This document shows, one piece after another, positions 1 to 7,046 of a stretch of 11,418 bases of DNA (positions are counted from its first letter, which is position 1; each line of letters begins with the position of its first letter). Below the pieces are notes generated by a model, which saw only the letters and a list, made by a program, of their open reading frames with translations, was not told where the DNA came from and did not search any database. This stretch comes from DATIXD01 sp035518875 (GTDB lineage Bacteria; Pseudomonadota; Gammaproteobacteria; Methylococcales; Methylococcaceae), in the NCBI GenBank assembly GCA_035518875.1, contig DATIXD010000194.1, forward strand, positions 1 through 11,418. Direction: 5' to 3'. The position numbers and the translations under genes are program-made.

Positions 1-1
1 A

Positions 2-685
2 ACACTCCTGGCGGCGGCGCTTAGCCGGCTCCGAGCATTCCTGGGATTTGCAGCGGACATTCCAGTGGCCGTGCGCGGCGACCTGGATGTCATGGTGCCG
101 GCCACACCCTTGGCGCCCGATGCGGCCTTTTCCCTGGCCGAGGAGAACCGCCCCGACCTCATCGCCCTGCATCGCCAGATCGCCATGGCCACTGCCGGTG
201 TGGAATTTGAAGAACGCCGGGCGTATCCGGAGCTCAAGCCCTCGTTCGGCTACACCCGGCAGTTCCAAAAGGAGATGGGATTTCCCGATGCGGAATCCTG
301 GAACGTCGCACTCCAGATGACTTTGCCCGTCTTCGACCGAAACCAGGGCAACATTGCCAAAGCCAAATCGGCTCGAACCCAGGCCGAACTCAATCTGAAC
401 GCGCAACTGGTGACTTTGCGCGCCGAGATCGATCAGGCGGTAAAAGCCTATCAGGCCGCCCGTGACGCCCTGACCATCGACGATCCCGGCCAGCTCGAAG
501 CGGCGAAAAACGTACGGGACAAAATCCGCGCCGCCTACGAACTGGGAGGAAAGCCCCTCATCGAGGTCCTCGATGCCCAGCGCGCCTATCGGGAAACCTA
601 CCGACTCCACATCGCCAGCCGCTCCGGCTATTGGCATTCCCTCCATGGCCTTAACGCCGCGATCGGCAAACAGGTGCTGCGATGA
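2..685 (+). CDS. TolC/CzcC-like outer-membrane factor of an RND efflux system (5'-truncated by window edge)
   Basis: This is the outer-membrane channel of a tripartite efflux complex, and only its C-terminal 227 codons are in the window. The reading frame is open from position 2 and the true start lies upstream. The visible part matches the second half of an OEP/TolC protein. A linker ending in PVAVRGDLD leads into a helical repeat beginning around ENRPDLIALHRQI (about residues 50-62). A strand segment with GYTRQF follows, then the TLPVFDRNQGNIAKAKSA motif (about residues 109-126), which is typical of CzcC/CusC-type heavy-metal channels. After that come long alpha-helices and the GGKPLIEVLDAQRAY motif near the C-terminus. 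No lipobox or signal peptide can be judged because the N-terminus is missing. The stop TGA overlaps the ATG of the adaptor gene by 4 bp, which indicates one operon. The family call is firm. The metal preference cannot be read from this gene. Confidence 0.9.
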   Translation, partial: TLLAAALSRLRAFLGFAADIPVAVRGDLDVMVPATPLAPDAAFSLAEENRPDLIALHRQIAMATAGVEFEERRAYPELKPSFGYTRQFQKEMGFPDAESWNVALQMTLPVFDRNQGNIAKAKSARTQAELNLNAQLVTLRAEIDQAVKAYQAARDALTIDDPGQLEAAKNVRDKIRAAYELGGKPLIEVLDAQRAYRETYRLHIASRSGYWHSLHGLNAAIGKQVLR

Positions 686-1878
686 TTTCGCCGTCTTCCT
701 CCTCACCGGCACCGAGCTCACGCAAGCCCATCGGCATGAGAATCGTGCGACTGTGGCTTGGCTCGGCACTGCTGCTGTTGGCGGCCTTGGCCTGGCAATT
801 CTGGCCGTCGGCAGCGGGTCCTCCACCACCGTCGCATGCGGAGACCGCTGCCGTGAGCCTTGCCGGTCCGTATCTTATCGCCGTGCAGCCGGGGAGTCTT
901 CTGGAACAAAAACTGGAATTTCCAACGGTGCGCAAGGAACGCCTCACGACGCCGCTGTTGACCGTGACCGGTGCCATCATGTCGCGTCTACGTGCCGGCT
1001 CCGGCCCCATGGAGGACCGCTGGCAGTTCAGCAGCGTCGAGCTGTCCGGCATTTACGCGGACTGGGAGAAGGCAAGCACCGAGATGGAATTCGCCGCCAA
1101 GCAATTGGCCAAGACCCGCGAGCTGACGGCGGCCCAACTCAGCGCTCAGAATCGTGCGGTCGAGCGGCTCCGGAAGCTGGTTGCCACCGGAACCGAGGCG
1201 GTCCGCGATCTGACCTCGGCCGAAGCGAGCCTCCTGCAGACCCAACTGGAGGGCCAGAAGGCGGTCTTCGAAGCGGAGAGCGCCCTAACCCAGGCCACCC
1301 ACAGCCACGCCGACCTGGAGCGGCGTTTGCTTCAGGCGGGAGTCGATCCCGCCCTGCTGGCGCAAGCACCGGCTGGCGCCGCCATGGTGATGGCCGACGT
1401 CCCGGAAGTGAGGATTGGTCTGGTTAAGGAAGGGCAAGCCTGTGAGGCGCGCTTCTATGGCCTACCGGGGCAGACGTTCAAGGGCGTGGTGCGCAGCCTC
1501 GCCCCCGCCTTGTCGCCCGAGCGCCGGACCCTGCGGGTCTTCTTCGAACTGAATGACCAGGAGGGCCGGCTGAAGCCCGGCATGTACGCCGAAATCGGCC
1601 TGGGCACCGACCCTCGGCAGGCGGTGCTGGCACCGGCCGACGGGGTGCTGCATATCGCCGATACCGATTACGCGCTGACCGCAGCGGGGCCGGGGTTATG
1701 GCGGGTTACAGAAATCCAGGTCGGCGAGCGGGCCGGTGAACGCGTGGAAATACTGGGCGGATTGAAAGGCGGCGAACGCCTCATCGGTAACGGCGCCATC
1801 CTGCTGAAGCCCTTGGTCGTGCAGGCCCTGCTCAAAGCAAAAGAGGCGTCCGCGGCCACCGGAGCAGGGCAGCGATGA
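682..1878 (+). CDS. RND efflux periplasmic adaptor (membrane fusion protein), membrane-anchored, compact lipoyl region
   Basis: This 398-aa protein is a periplasmic adaptor that would link the pump encoded next to the outer-membrane channel encoded before it. A Ser/Pro-rich start is followed by one hydrophobic segment (about residues 24-41), an uncleaved anchor or signal. A long alpha-helical hairpin spans about residues 125-220 (KQLAKTRELTAAQLSAQ on one arm, TSAEASLLQTQLEGQKAVF on the other). The beta-barrel domain starts near MVMADVPEVRIGLVKEGQ and includes LSPERRTLRVFFELND and LKPGMYAEIGLG. The membrane-proximal domain has VLAPADGVLHI and GGLKGGERLIGNGA. The stretches that normally form the two lipoyl half-motifs are very short (see findings). 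Start 682 is chosen because its ATG overlaps the upstream stop as ATGA. An internal ATG at 736 (residue 19) would give a shorter protein with the same anchor, and neither has a strong ribosome site. The end overlaps the pump gene by 4 bp. Family call firm, substrate unknown. Confidence 0.88.
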   Translation: MISPSSSSPAPSSRKPIGMRIVRLWLGSALLLLAALAWQFWPSAAGPPPPSHAETAAVSLAGPYLIAVQPGSLLEQKLEFPTVRKERLTTPLLTVTGAIMSRLRAGSGPMEDRWQFSSVELSGIYADWEKASTEMEFAAKQLAKTRELTAAQLSAQNRAVERLRKLVATGTEAVRDLTSAEASLLQTQLEGQKAVFEAESALTQATHSHADLERRLLQAGVDPALLAQAPAGAAMVMADVPEVRIGLVKEGQACEARFYGLPGQTFKGVVRSLAPALSPERRTLRVFFELNDQEGRLKPGMYAEIGLGTDPRQAVLAPADGVLHIADTDYALTAAGPGLWRVTEIQVGERAGERVEILGGLKGGERLIGNGAILLKPLVVQALLKAKEASAATGAGQR

Positions 1879-4800
1879 TCCCTGCTCTCATTCGTGCGGC
1901 GCTGCATTACCGCTGGATCGTGCTGATCGGCGCAATCATCGTGATGGTTCTGGGGCTGTGGTCGTTCACCCGGATGAAGATCGACGCCTATCCTGACATC
2001 TCCGCCCAGATGGTGCAGGTGATCACCACCTATCCGGGGCGCGCCCCCGAAGAAGTGGAGCGACAGGTCACGATCCCGGTCGAAATCGCCATGCGCAACG
2101 TACCGAAGGTGGAGACGATCCGCTCGCGGACCATCTTCGGCCTGTCAGTGGTCCAGCTCATTTTCGAGGAAGGCACCGAAAGCTACTGGGCGCGCCAGCG
2201 GGTGCAGGAAAAACTTTCAGGGCTCGATCTGCCGGAAGGCGCCGCCGCCGAACTGGGGCCCTTGGCAACGGCCTATGGCGAAGTGCTGCGGTATGAGTTG
2301 GTATCGGACGGCCGCTATGATCTGATGGAGCTGCGCACCCTTAACGACTGGGTGGTGATTCCGCGTCTCCTCAGAGCGTCCGGTGTGGCGGAAGTCGCCA
2401 ATTTCGGCGGTTACGCCAAGCAGCACGGGGTGCTGTTGGACCCGGCACAGCTCCTGCGTTTCGGATTGTCGGTCAACGACGTGGTGGACGCCATCCAGAC
2501 CAACAACGCCAGTGCCGGCGGCAGTGTGCTCTCGCGGGGCAGCATGTCCTTCGTGATCCGGGGACGGGGCGCGCTTCAAGACGAAGCGGAGATCGGCTCC
2601 ATCTTCATCAAATCCATCGGCGGCACCCCGATCTATGTTCGCGATGTGGCCGAGGTACGGCTGGACTCCAAGGTGCCGGCCGGCATCTTCAGCAAGGACC
2701 TCACCGACGAAACCGTCGAAGGCATCGTGCTGCTGCGCAAGGGCGAGAACCCCTCGGAGGTGTTGGCCAAAGTTCAGGCCGCCGTGAGCGAACTCAATGC
2801 CGAGGGACTACCCGAGGGCGTGCGCGTGGAACCATTCTACGACCGGAGCAATCTTGTCGAGAGCACGCTCCACACCGTGGGCCATAGCGTAATGTTGGGC
2901 ATCGGTCTGGTCGTGTTGGTGCTGCTGGCCTTTCTCGGGCGCCCATCGCTGGCCGCCCTGGTGGCGCTGACCATTCCTTTCGCGCTGCTGTTCGCCCTGG
3001 TGCTCATGTACGGCGCCGGGATCCCCATCGGACTCCTGTCGATCGGCGCCATCGACTTCGGGATCATCGTCGACGGGGCGGTCATCATGGCCGAGAATAT
3101 CGCACGTCGCCTGGATGAGGCCGGGCACAAACCGGAGCACGAGCGCCCGAGCACGGCCCAGACCGTGCTGGCGGCCGCCCTGGAGGTTGAGCGACCGGTC
3201 TTCTTCTCCATACTGATGATCGTCGGCGCCTTCCTGCCGCTGCTCACCCTGACCCGGATCGAGGGCCTCTTGTTCAGACCCATGGCCCTGACCATAGTGT
3301 TCGCCCTGGGCGGCGCCGCGCTGTTCGCCCTGCTCGTGGTACCGGTGCTGGCTGTGTTGTTGTTCCGAACGGGCTATCGGGAGTGGGAGAATCCGGTACT
3401 GGCGCGGCTATCGATCCAGTACGCGGCCTTGCTGACCTGGCTCATGCATCACCGCTGGCGGGCCGTGGCCGCGGCGGCCGCGCTCCTGGTGGGGGTGTTC
3501 GTGTTGATCGTGCCGCGCATGGGCACCGAGTTCCTGCCCTACATGGACGAAGGCGTCGTCTGGGTGCGCGCCAACTTCCCCGAAGGCACTTCCCTGCAGC
3601 AGACTTCCCATTTCGGCCGGCGTCTGCGGGAGGTCGCCCTCGAATTTCCGGACATCCAATTCGTCGCTGTGCAGACCGGCCGCAACGACAGCGGCACCGA
3701 TCCCTACCCTCCGAGCCGCATCGAGATGATGGTGGGACCGAAGCCGCGTGACACCTGGGTCCAGTTCCGGCGCAAGCAGGAATTGGTGGCGGCCCTAGGG
3801 GCCCGCTTCCGATCCGAGTTTCCCACCACCCGCTTCAACTTCACCCAGCCCATCATCGACAGCGTCACCGAGGATACCAACGGCACCTCGGCGAACATGG
3901 CCATCGAGTTCTCCGGAACCGATTCCGACGTCCTACTGAACCTGGCCCGGCGTGCCGAAGCCCTACTGAAGCGGGTACCGGGCGCCATGGACGTCAACAT
4001 CGAACAGGAAGGGCCGCAGCCGCAACTGGTCATTCAACCGGACCGTTCCCTGTGCGCCCGCTACAACGTACGCATCGAGGATGTAACCCGGCTGATCGAC
4101 ACGGCCATAGGCGGCGCTCCGATCGGCACGCTGTTCGAAGGCGAGCGCCGCTTCGACATCGTGTCCCGCTTCGCGCCGAACCATCTGCGCTCACCCCAGG
4201 CCCTTGGCCGGCTGCCCGTGTACAACGCTGCGGGGATTCCGATTCCCTTGGCGCAAGTCGCCCAAATCGAGATCGTCGACGGCCAGACCATGATTGCCCG
4301 CGCCGACGGCCGCCGCCGCCTGACCGTGCGCAGCGACATCGTCGGCCGCGACCAGGGCAGTTTCGTCGCCGATGCCCAGCGCCTGTTCGACCGGGAAATC
4401 AAGGTCCCGCCGGGTTACCGCGCAGCCTGGCTCGGCATGTTCGAGAACCTGAAGCGGGCGGGCGAACACTTCGCCTGGGTGGTGCCGGCCGCCATCGCGG
4501 TCATCTACCTGCTGCTCCTGGCCACGTTCGCCTCGCAACGGGCGGCCCTGATCCTGCTTCTGGCGATCCCGTTTGCCTTCGTCGGCGGGGCCATCGCCCT
4601 GTACCTGCGCGGCATGAATCTGAACGTCTCCTCGGGAGTCGGCTTCGCCGCAGTGTTCGGCGTATCGATCATGAACGGCGTCCTCATCGTGCGCACCATC
4701 ACCGACCTCCGGTCGCGCGGAGAGCCCTTAGAGGACGCCATTCTGCAGGGCGCAGTGCGCTGTCTGCGTCCCATACTGATCGCCTCCCTGGTCGCCATTC

Positions 4801-4991
4801 TCGGCCTGGTGCCCGCATCCCTCGCCACGGGATTGGGTTCCGACGTGCAGCGCCCGCTGGCCACGGTCATCGTTTGGGGACTTTTCAGTGCGACGGTCAT
4901 GACCTTGTTGTTGGTACCGGTACTCTACCGCCTGTTCGTGCCGTCTCTTTCGACATCGCAGACGGACGTGTTTGAAGACGCCGGTGCCTGA
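1875..4991 (+). CDS. CzcA-like heavy-metal efflux RND pump (HME family), divalent-cation type TM4
   Basis: This 1038-aa protein is an inner-membrane, proton-driven exporter of full family length. TM1 covers about residues 14-31 and is followed by the MKIDAYPDIS segment typical of HME pumps. The first large periplasmic loop contains PGRAPEEVERQVTIPVE and IFEEGTESYWARQRVQE. TM4 carries DFGIIVDGAVIMAEN, with Asp394, Asp400 and Glu407. Their spacing equals that of the proton-relay residues of CzcA (Asp402, Asp408, Glu415, from family knowledge), which favours a divalent cation such as Zn, Co or Cd. The second half repeats the RND plan: a second periplasmic loop with FLPYMDEG (about residues 553-560) and FNFTQPIIDSV, then TM10-TM12 ending in LLLVPVLYRLF. 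At the position of AcrB Lys940 it has Met, in GVSIMNG. The gene overlaps the adaptor by 4 bp. AGGG at 1866-1869 may act as ribosome site. The specific metal is inference. Confidence 0.92.
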   Translation: MIPALIRAALHYRWIVLIGAIIVMVLGLWSFTRMKIDAYPDISAQMVQVITTYPGRAPEEVERQVTIPVEIAMRNVPKVETIRSRTIFGLSVVQLIFEEGTESYWARQRVQEKLSGLDLPEGAAAELGPLATAYGEVLRYELVSDGRYDLMELRTLNDWVVIPRLLRASGVAEVANFGGYAKQHGVLLDPAQLLRFGLSVNDVVDAIQTNNASAGGSVLSRGSMSFVIRGRGALQDEAEIGSIFIKSIGGTPIYVRDVAEVRLDSKVPAGIFSKDLTDETVEGIVLLRKGENPSEVLAKVQAAVSELNAEGLPEGVRVEPFYDRSNLVESTLHTVGHSVMLGIGLVVLVLLAFLGRPSLAALVALTIPFALLFALVLMYGAGIPIGLLSIGAIDFGIIVDGAVIMAENIARRLDEAGHKPEHERPSTAQTVLAAALEVERPVFFSILMIVGAFLPLLTLTRIEGLLFRPMALTIVFALGGAALFALLVVPVLAVLLFRTGYREWENPVLARLSIQYAALLTWLMHHRWRAVAAAAALLVGVFVLIVPRMGTEFLPYMDEGVVWVRANFPEGTSLQQTSHFGRRLREVALEFPDIQFVAVQTGRNDSGTDPYPPSRIEMMVGPKPRDTWVQFRRKQELVAALGARFRSEFPTTRFNFTQPIIDSVTEDTNGTSANMAIEFSGTDSDVLLNLARRAEALLKRVPGAMDVNIEQEGPQPQLVIQPDRSLCARYNVRIEDVTRLIDTAIGGAPIGTLFEGERRFDIVSRFAPNHLRSPQALGRLPVYNAAGIPIPLAQVAQIEIVDGQTMIARADGRRRLTVRSDIVGRDQGSFVADAQRLFDREIKVPPGYRAAWLGMFENLKRAGEHFAWVVPAAIAVIYLLLLATFASQRAALILLLAIPFAFVGGAIALYLRGMNLNVSSGVGFAAVFGVSIMNGVLIVRTITDLRSRGEPLEDAILQGAVRCLRPILIASLVAILGLVPASLATGLGSDVQRPLATVIVWGLFSATVMTLLLVPVLYRLFVPSLSTSQTDVFEDAGA

Positions 4992-5083
4992 GCCACCTGA
5001 TAGACGGCTGGCCTTGGAATTCCGTACGCCGACCATGGGCGTTTCCAGCGACCTCTGTACAATTGCGCTTGGAACACGCGCTA
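4992..5083. other. Convergent intergenic gap, no recognisable element
   Basis: These 92 bases separate the pump stop from the stop of the minus-strand VOC gene. I looked for a bidirectional terminator and saw no stable hairpin followed by a T-run on either strand. The only short inverted match is GCGC around 5065-5080, too small to call. Confidence 0.5.
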
Positions 5084-5482
5084 CTATTGCGGCATCCCGC
5101 TCTTCATGTAGGTGATGACGGAAATCGCCGCCCCCTGAGGATCCTGAAGAACGCAGAAGCGCCCGACATTGGGGATGTCGGTCGGGGGAACACAGATTTT
5201 GGCGCCGAGTTCAACGGCCTTGCCTGCCGTCGCATCGACGTCGTCCACCGTCACGTAAGCCCCCCAGTGGGGCGGCGCACCTGCGGCTTGTGGTGGCGTC
5301 TGCATGATGCCGCCGATACCCTGCTCACCCGTCTTCACGAGGGTATAGGTGGTCCCGGTCATATTAACGTCCTCCAACGTCCAGCCGAACAGCGTGCCGT
5401 AGAACCGCTTGGCGGCATCGACATCGGTGGTTAGGAGTTCGCACCAGCTGAAGGCGCCATGGGTTTTGAATGGGTCGTTCAC
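5084..5482 (-). CDS. VOC-superfamily (glyoxalase/bleomycin-resistance fold) protein
   Basis: This 132-aa protein consists of two beta-alpha-beta-beta-beta modules of the vicinal oxygen chelate fold. The first module begins with HGAFSWCELLTTDVDAAKRF (residues 8-27) and continues with YGTLFGWTLEDV. The second begins with PHWGAYVTVDDVDATAGKAV (about residues 71-90) and ends with GRFCVLQDPQGAAISVI. The length and the GxFxWxEL opening fit the large group of small bacterial VOC proteins annotated as glyoxalase-like. The substrate is not predictable. The candidate metal ligands are uncertain, so I do not call it lactoylglutathione lyase. It starts at GTG, supported by a strong AGGAGA ribosome site 6 bases upstream. 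No upstream in-frame ATG is needed. It lies antisense to both efflux units and is probably unrelated to them. It shares strand with the aquaporin remnant behind it, so the two may once have been neighbours in one unit. Confidence 0.85.
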   Translation of the reverse strand: MNDPFKTHGAFSWCELLTTDVDAAKRFYGTLFGWTLEDVNMTGTTYTLVKTGEQGIGGIMQTPPQAAGAPPHWGAYVTVDDVDATAGKAVELGAKICVPPTDIPNVGRFCVLQDPQGAAISVITYMKSGMPQ

Positions 5483-5488
5483 GTCTTC

Positions 5489-5494
5489 TCTCCT
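5489..5494 (-). promoter_or_regulatory. Ribosome binding site of the VOC gene (decides the GTG start)
   Basis: Read on the minus strand, AGGAGA lies 6 bases before the GTG at 5482. It is a near-consensus Shine-Dalgarno sequence and is the reason for accepting the GTG start. Confidence 0.65.
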
Positions 5495-5510
5495 GTCGTT
5501 GCAAAGATGG

Positions 5511-5540
5511 ATAATCGATTGATCGAACCTCAGTGTGCAA
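5511..5540 (-). promoter_or_regulatory. Weak candidate sigma70-type promoter for the VOC gene
   Basis: On the minus strand, TTGCAC (plus-strand 5535-5540) and GATTAT (plus-strand 5511-5516) are separated by 18 bases. They match the -35 and -10 consensus at 3 of 6 and 4 of 6 positions. The region is locally richer in A and T than its surroundings and sits about 30 bases upstream of the start codon. This is suggestive only. Confidence 0.25.
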
Positions 5541-5552
5541 TAAACGGCTGTG

Positions 5553-5930
5553 CTATTGCGCTCGTAGCTTACCCCAATTTGGGGTCAGCTCGTGGCCGCA
5601 ATAGATGCAGCGCCCATTGTCTGGATGATCCAGCTTGGCCCAATGGATCGGCTACATGGCCCTGATCAGCCGGTGGAGGAATACGGCGGTCCGCATGCCG
5701 AGCATTGGCGCCGTGTAGTAGGCCCAGGCGTGGGTCCATCTGCCGCCGGCCGCAAACTGGACAAGAATGAAGACCAAGGCGTCCCAGGCCTTTACCTGGC
5801 CGAGACACAGAAAGGTCAGGGTCACCGAGGGATTGAGGTGGGCCCCGGAGCGTTGCGCTGGAGGAATTCGGCAACGTTGGCGCAGTCCCCAGGGCAGCGA
5901 AAACCGCCAGCGGCCAAAATCACGCAACGA
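5553..5930 (-). pseudogene. Aquaporin (MIP family) gene remnant: internal deletion and in-frame stop
   Basis: On the minus strand one frame reads QRSGAHLNPSVTLTF, then LGQVKAWDALVFILVQFAAG. This is the first half-helix region of a MIP channel with its NPS signature (a variant of NPA), at 5826-5834. The frame then jumps directly to WTHAWAYYTAPMLGM, which resembles the region just before the last membrane helix. About a hundred residues, including the second NPA box, are absent. An in-frame TAG at 5652-5654 follows. Beyond it the same frame continues as AKLDHPDNGRCIYCGHEL to a TAG at 5553-5555, similar to the Cys-containing tails I recall from aquaporin-like proteins. The N-terminal membrane helices are missing. 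A PWG motif upstream (about 5889-5897) may be a further scrap. It cannot encode a working channel. An intact copy elsewhere in the genome is possible. The left limit is sure, the right limit approximate. Confidence 0.75.
5869..5882. repeat. Near-perfect 14-bp palindrome with CAACGTTG core, candidate operator
   Basis: CGGCAACGTTGGCG equals its own reverse complement except at positions 3 and 12. It lies about 110 bases upstream of the second adaptor start. A related inverted repeat sits at 5925-5936, and AACGTTGGC is shared by both sites, 57 bases apart. Regulatory use is inference, because short palindromes arise by chance in GC-rich DNA. Confidence 0.3.
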
Positions 5931-5936
5931 ACGTTG
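5925..5936. repeat. Inverted repeat CAACG-AA-CGTTG, candidate operator
   Basis: CAACGAACGTTG has perfect 5-bp arms around a 2-bp centre and ends 57 bases before the adaptor ATG. It shares AACGTTGGC (5930-5938) with the palindrome at 5869-5882. It could bind a dimeric regulator of the second efflux unit, but no regulator gene is in view. Confidence 0.3.
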
Positions 5937-5993
5937 GCCCCAGTTTTCGCGGCGCTTTCTGAAACCGCCCGCCTTTTATATGATTCCTGCACG

Positions 5994-7046
5994 ATGAACA
6001 TCCCCCTAGACCGCTTACTGCTGGCCGCCTCCCTGCTCCTTCTGACGCTCGCTCAGAGTCACGCCAGCCCGGATGATGATACGTCCGCGGCATCGGCCCG
6101 CAGCACCCAAGCCGGCAGACCGACTGTCGCTAAGGTAAAGGGCGCCTCTTCCGTGCTGGTCTTGACCGTAGATCAGCAACGACAGAGCGGCCTGCGCACC
6201 GAGCGTCTGGAAGCCGCGGCCTTGCAGCCGGAAACACAGGCCTATGGCAAGGTTCTGGACATCCGCGGCCTGCTCGATTTGCGTGCCCGCTTCCGCGCGG
6301 CCCAGTCCGAGATGGCCATCGCCGACGCGGCCCTGCGGGTCGCGCAGAAAAGCCGGCAGCGCCTCGCCAGCCTGCACCGTGAATCCATCATCGCCACCCG
6401 CGATCTGCTCCAGGCCGAAGCGCAGCTGGCCGCCGACCAAGCCCGAACCGAGGCCGCCCGCCGGCGTATGCGGGAAGCCCGCGACGAAGCCCTGCAAACC
6501 TGGGGTGGCGAGCTGTTCCGGCAGGCCATCGAGGGTGAGTCCCGGCTATTCGAAGAACTTCTCCAACGCCGCCAAGCCTTGATTCTGATCGCGCTGCCGA
6601 CCGATCGATCCCTCCCGAACGACGCCCGTCTCGCCAAAATCGCCCCGACCGGCGACCGTCAAAACGTTCGCGAGGCCCGGTTGGTCTCGTCCGCCCCCAG
6701 AACCGACGAAACCATCCAGGGCGAAACCTGGTTCTTTGCCGCCGAGGCGGATCGGCTCCGCACCGGCATGCGGCTCGACGCCTGGATACCCTTGCCGGGC
6801 GATGCCAGCGAAGGCGTGACGATCCCGCTGTCGGCCGTGGTTTGGTACGACGGCAAACCCTGGGTTTACCTGAAGACGGGCGAACAATCGTTCAGCCGCC
6901 GTCCCATCCCGGAACATCGGGACTACGGCACGGCCTGGTTTGTCGGCGAAGGCTTTACCGCCGATGAAGAGGTCGTCGCCACCGGCGGGCAGATGCTCTT
7001 GTCCGAGGAACTGCGCGGTCAGATACCGGACGAGGACGACGACTGA
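5994..7046 (+). CDS. RND efflux periplasmic adaptor (membrane fusion protein), no recognisable lipoyl domain
   Basis: This 350-aa exported adaptor belongs to the second efflux unit. The start at 5994 is chosen because it gives a clean signal peptide: a short N-region with Arg7, a hydrophobic core LLLAASLLLLTLA, and likely cleavage after SHA (residue 24). The frame is open upstream to 5592, but that part antisenses the aquaporin remnant and looks non-coding. No Shine-Dalgarno sequence is visible. After an Ala/Ser-rich linker, a beta strand near VLTVDQQRQSGLRTERL starts the membrane-proximal part. A helical hairpin covers about residues 93-190 (AQSEMAIADAALRVAQKSRQ and LLQAEAQLAADQARTEAARR). 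A beta-barrel-like region with ETWFFAAEADRLRTGMRLDA follows, then VTIPLSAVVWYDGKPWVYLK and VVATGGQMLLSEELRGQIP. It ends in an acidic DEDDD tail. No lipoyl half-motifs are visible on either side of the hairpin. It overlaps the pump gene by 1 bp (TGATG). The family is firm, the substrate unknown. Confidence 0.85.
   Translation: MNIPLDRLLLAASLLLLTLAQSHASPDDDTSAASARSTQAGRPTVAKVKGASSVLVLTVDQQRQSGLRTERLEAAALQPETQAYGKVLDIRGLLDLRARFRAAQSEMAIADAALRVAQKSRQRLASLHRESIIATRDLLQAEAQLAADQARTEAARRRMREARDEALQTWGGELFRQAIEGESRLFEELLQRRQALILIALPTDRSLPNDARLAKIAPTGDRQNVREARLVSSAPRTDETIQGETWFFAAEADRLRTGMRLDAWIPLPGDASEGVTIPLSAVVWYDGKPWVYLKTGEQSFSRRPIPEHRDYGTAWFVGEGFTADEEVVATGGQMLLSEELRGQIPDEDDD

Larger units (their letters stand above)
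5483..5993. other. Content of the 511-bp stretch without an intact gene
   Basis: This interval between the divergent VOC and second adaptor genes holds, from left to right, the VOC ribosome site and weak promoter, the minus-strand aquaporin remnant, and the two CAACG/CGTTG inverted repeats. Last comes a short AT-rich patch (TTTTATAT, 5974-5981) just before the adaptor start. That patch could be a -10 region for the second efflux unit, but I found no convincing -35 partner. If it is used, the mRNA leader would be only a few bases long. Confidence 0.5.

Noticed and set aside
573..1427. Long plus-strand ORF of 284 codons
   Set aside because: It overlaps the channel and adaptor genes in another frame and is rich in Arg, Gly and Pro as expected of a GC-rich shadow frame. 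The other frame has clear family motifs.
4052..4975. Long plus-strand ORF of 307 codons inside the first pump gene
   Set aside because: It is an Arg/Pro/His-rich out-of-frame shadow of the C-terminal half of the pump, with no recognisable motif.
5063..5434. Plus-strand ORF antisense to the VOC gene
   Set aside because: The opposite strand encodes a well-formed VOC protein with a strong ribosome site, and the plus-strand product resembles nothing.
5652..5654. TAG read through as pyrrolysine or by suppression
   Set aside because: The gene also lacks its N-terminus and its middle, so simple decay explains the stop, and nothing in the window suggests recoding.
5592..5993. In-frame upstream extension of the second adaptor, giving a 484-residue protein
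   Set aside because: The extra 134 residues are antisense to recognisable aquaporin sequence, show no domain, and would bury the clear signal peptide that begins at 5994.
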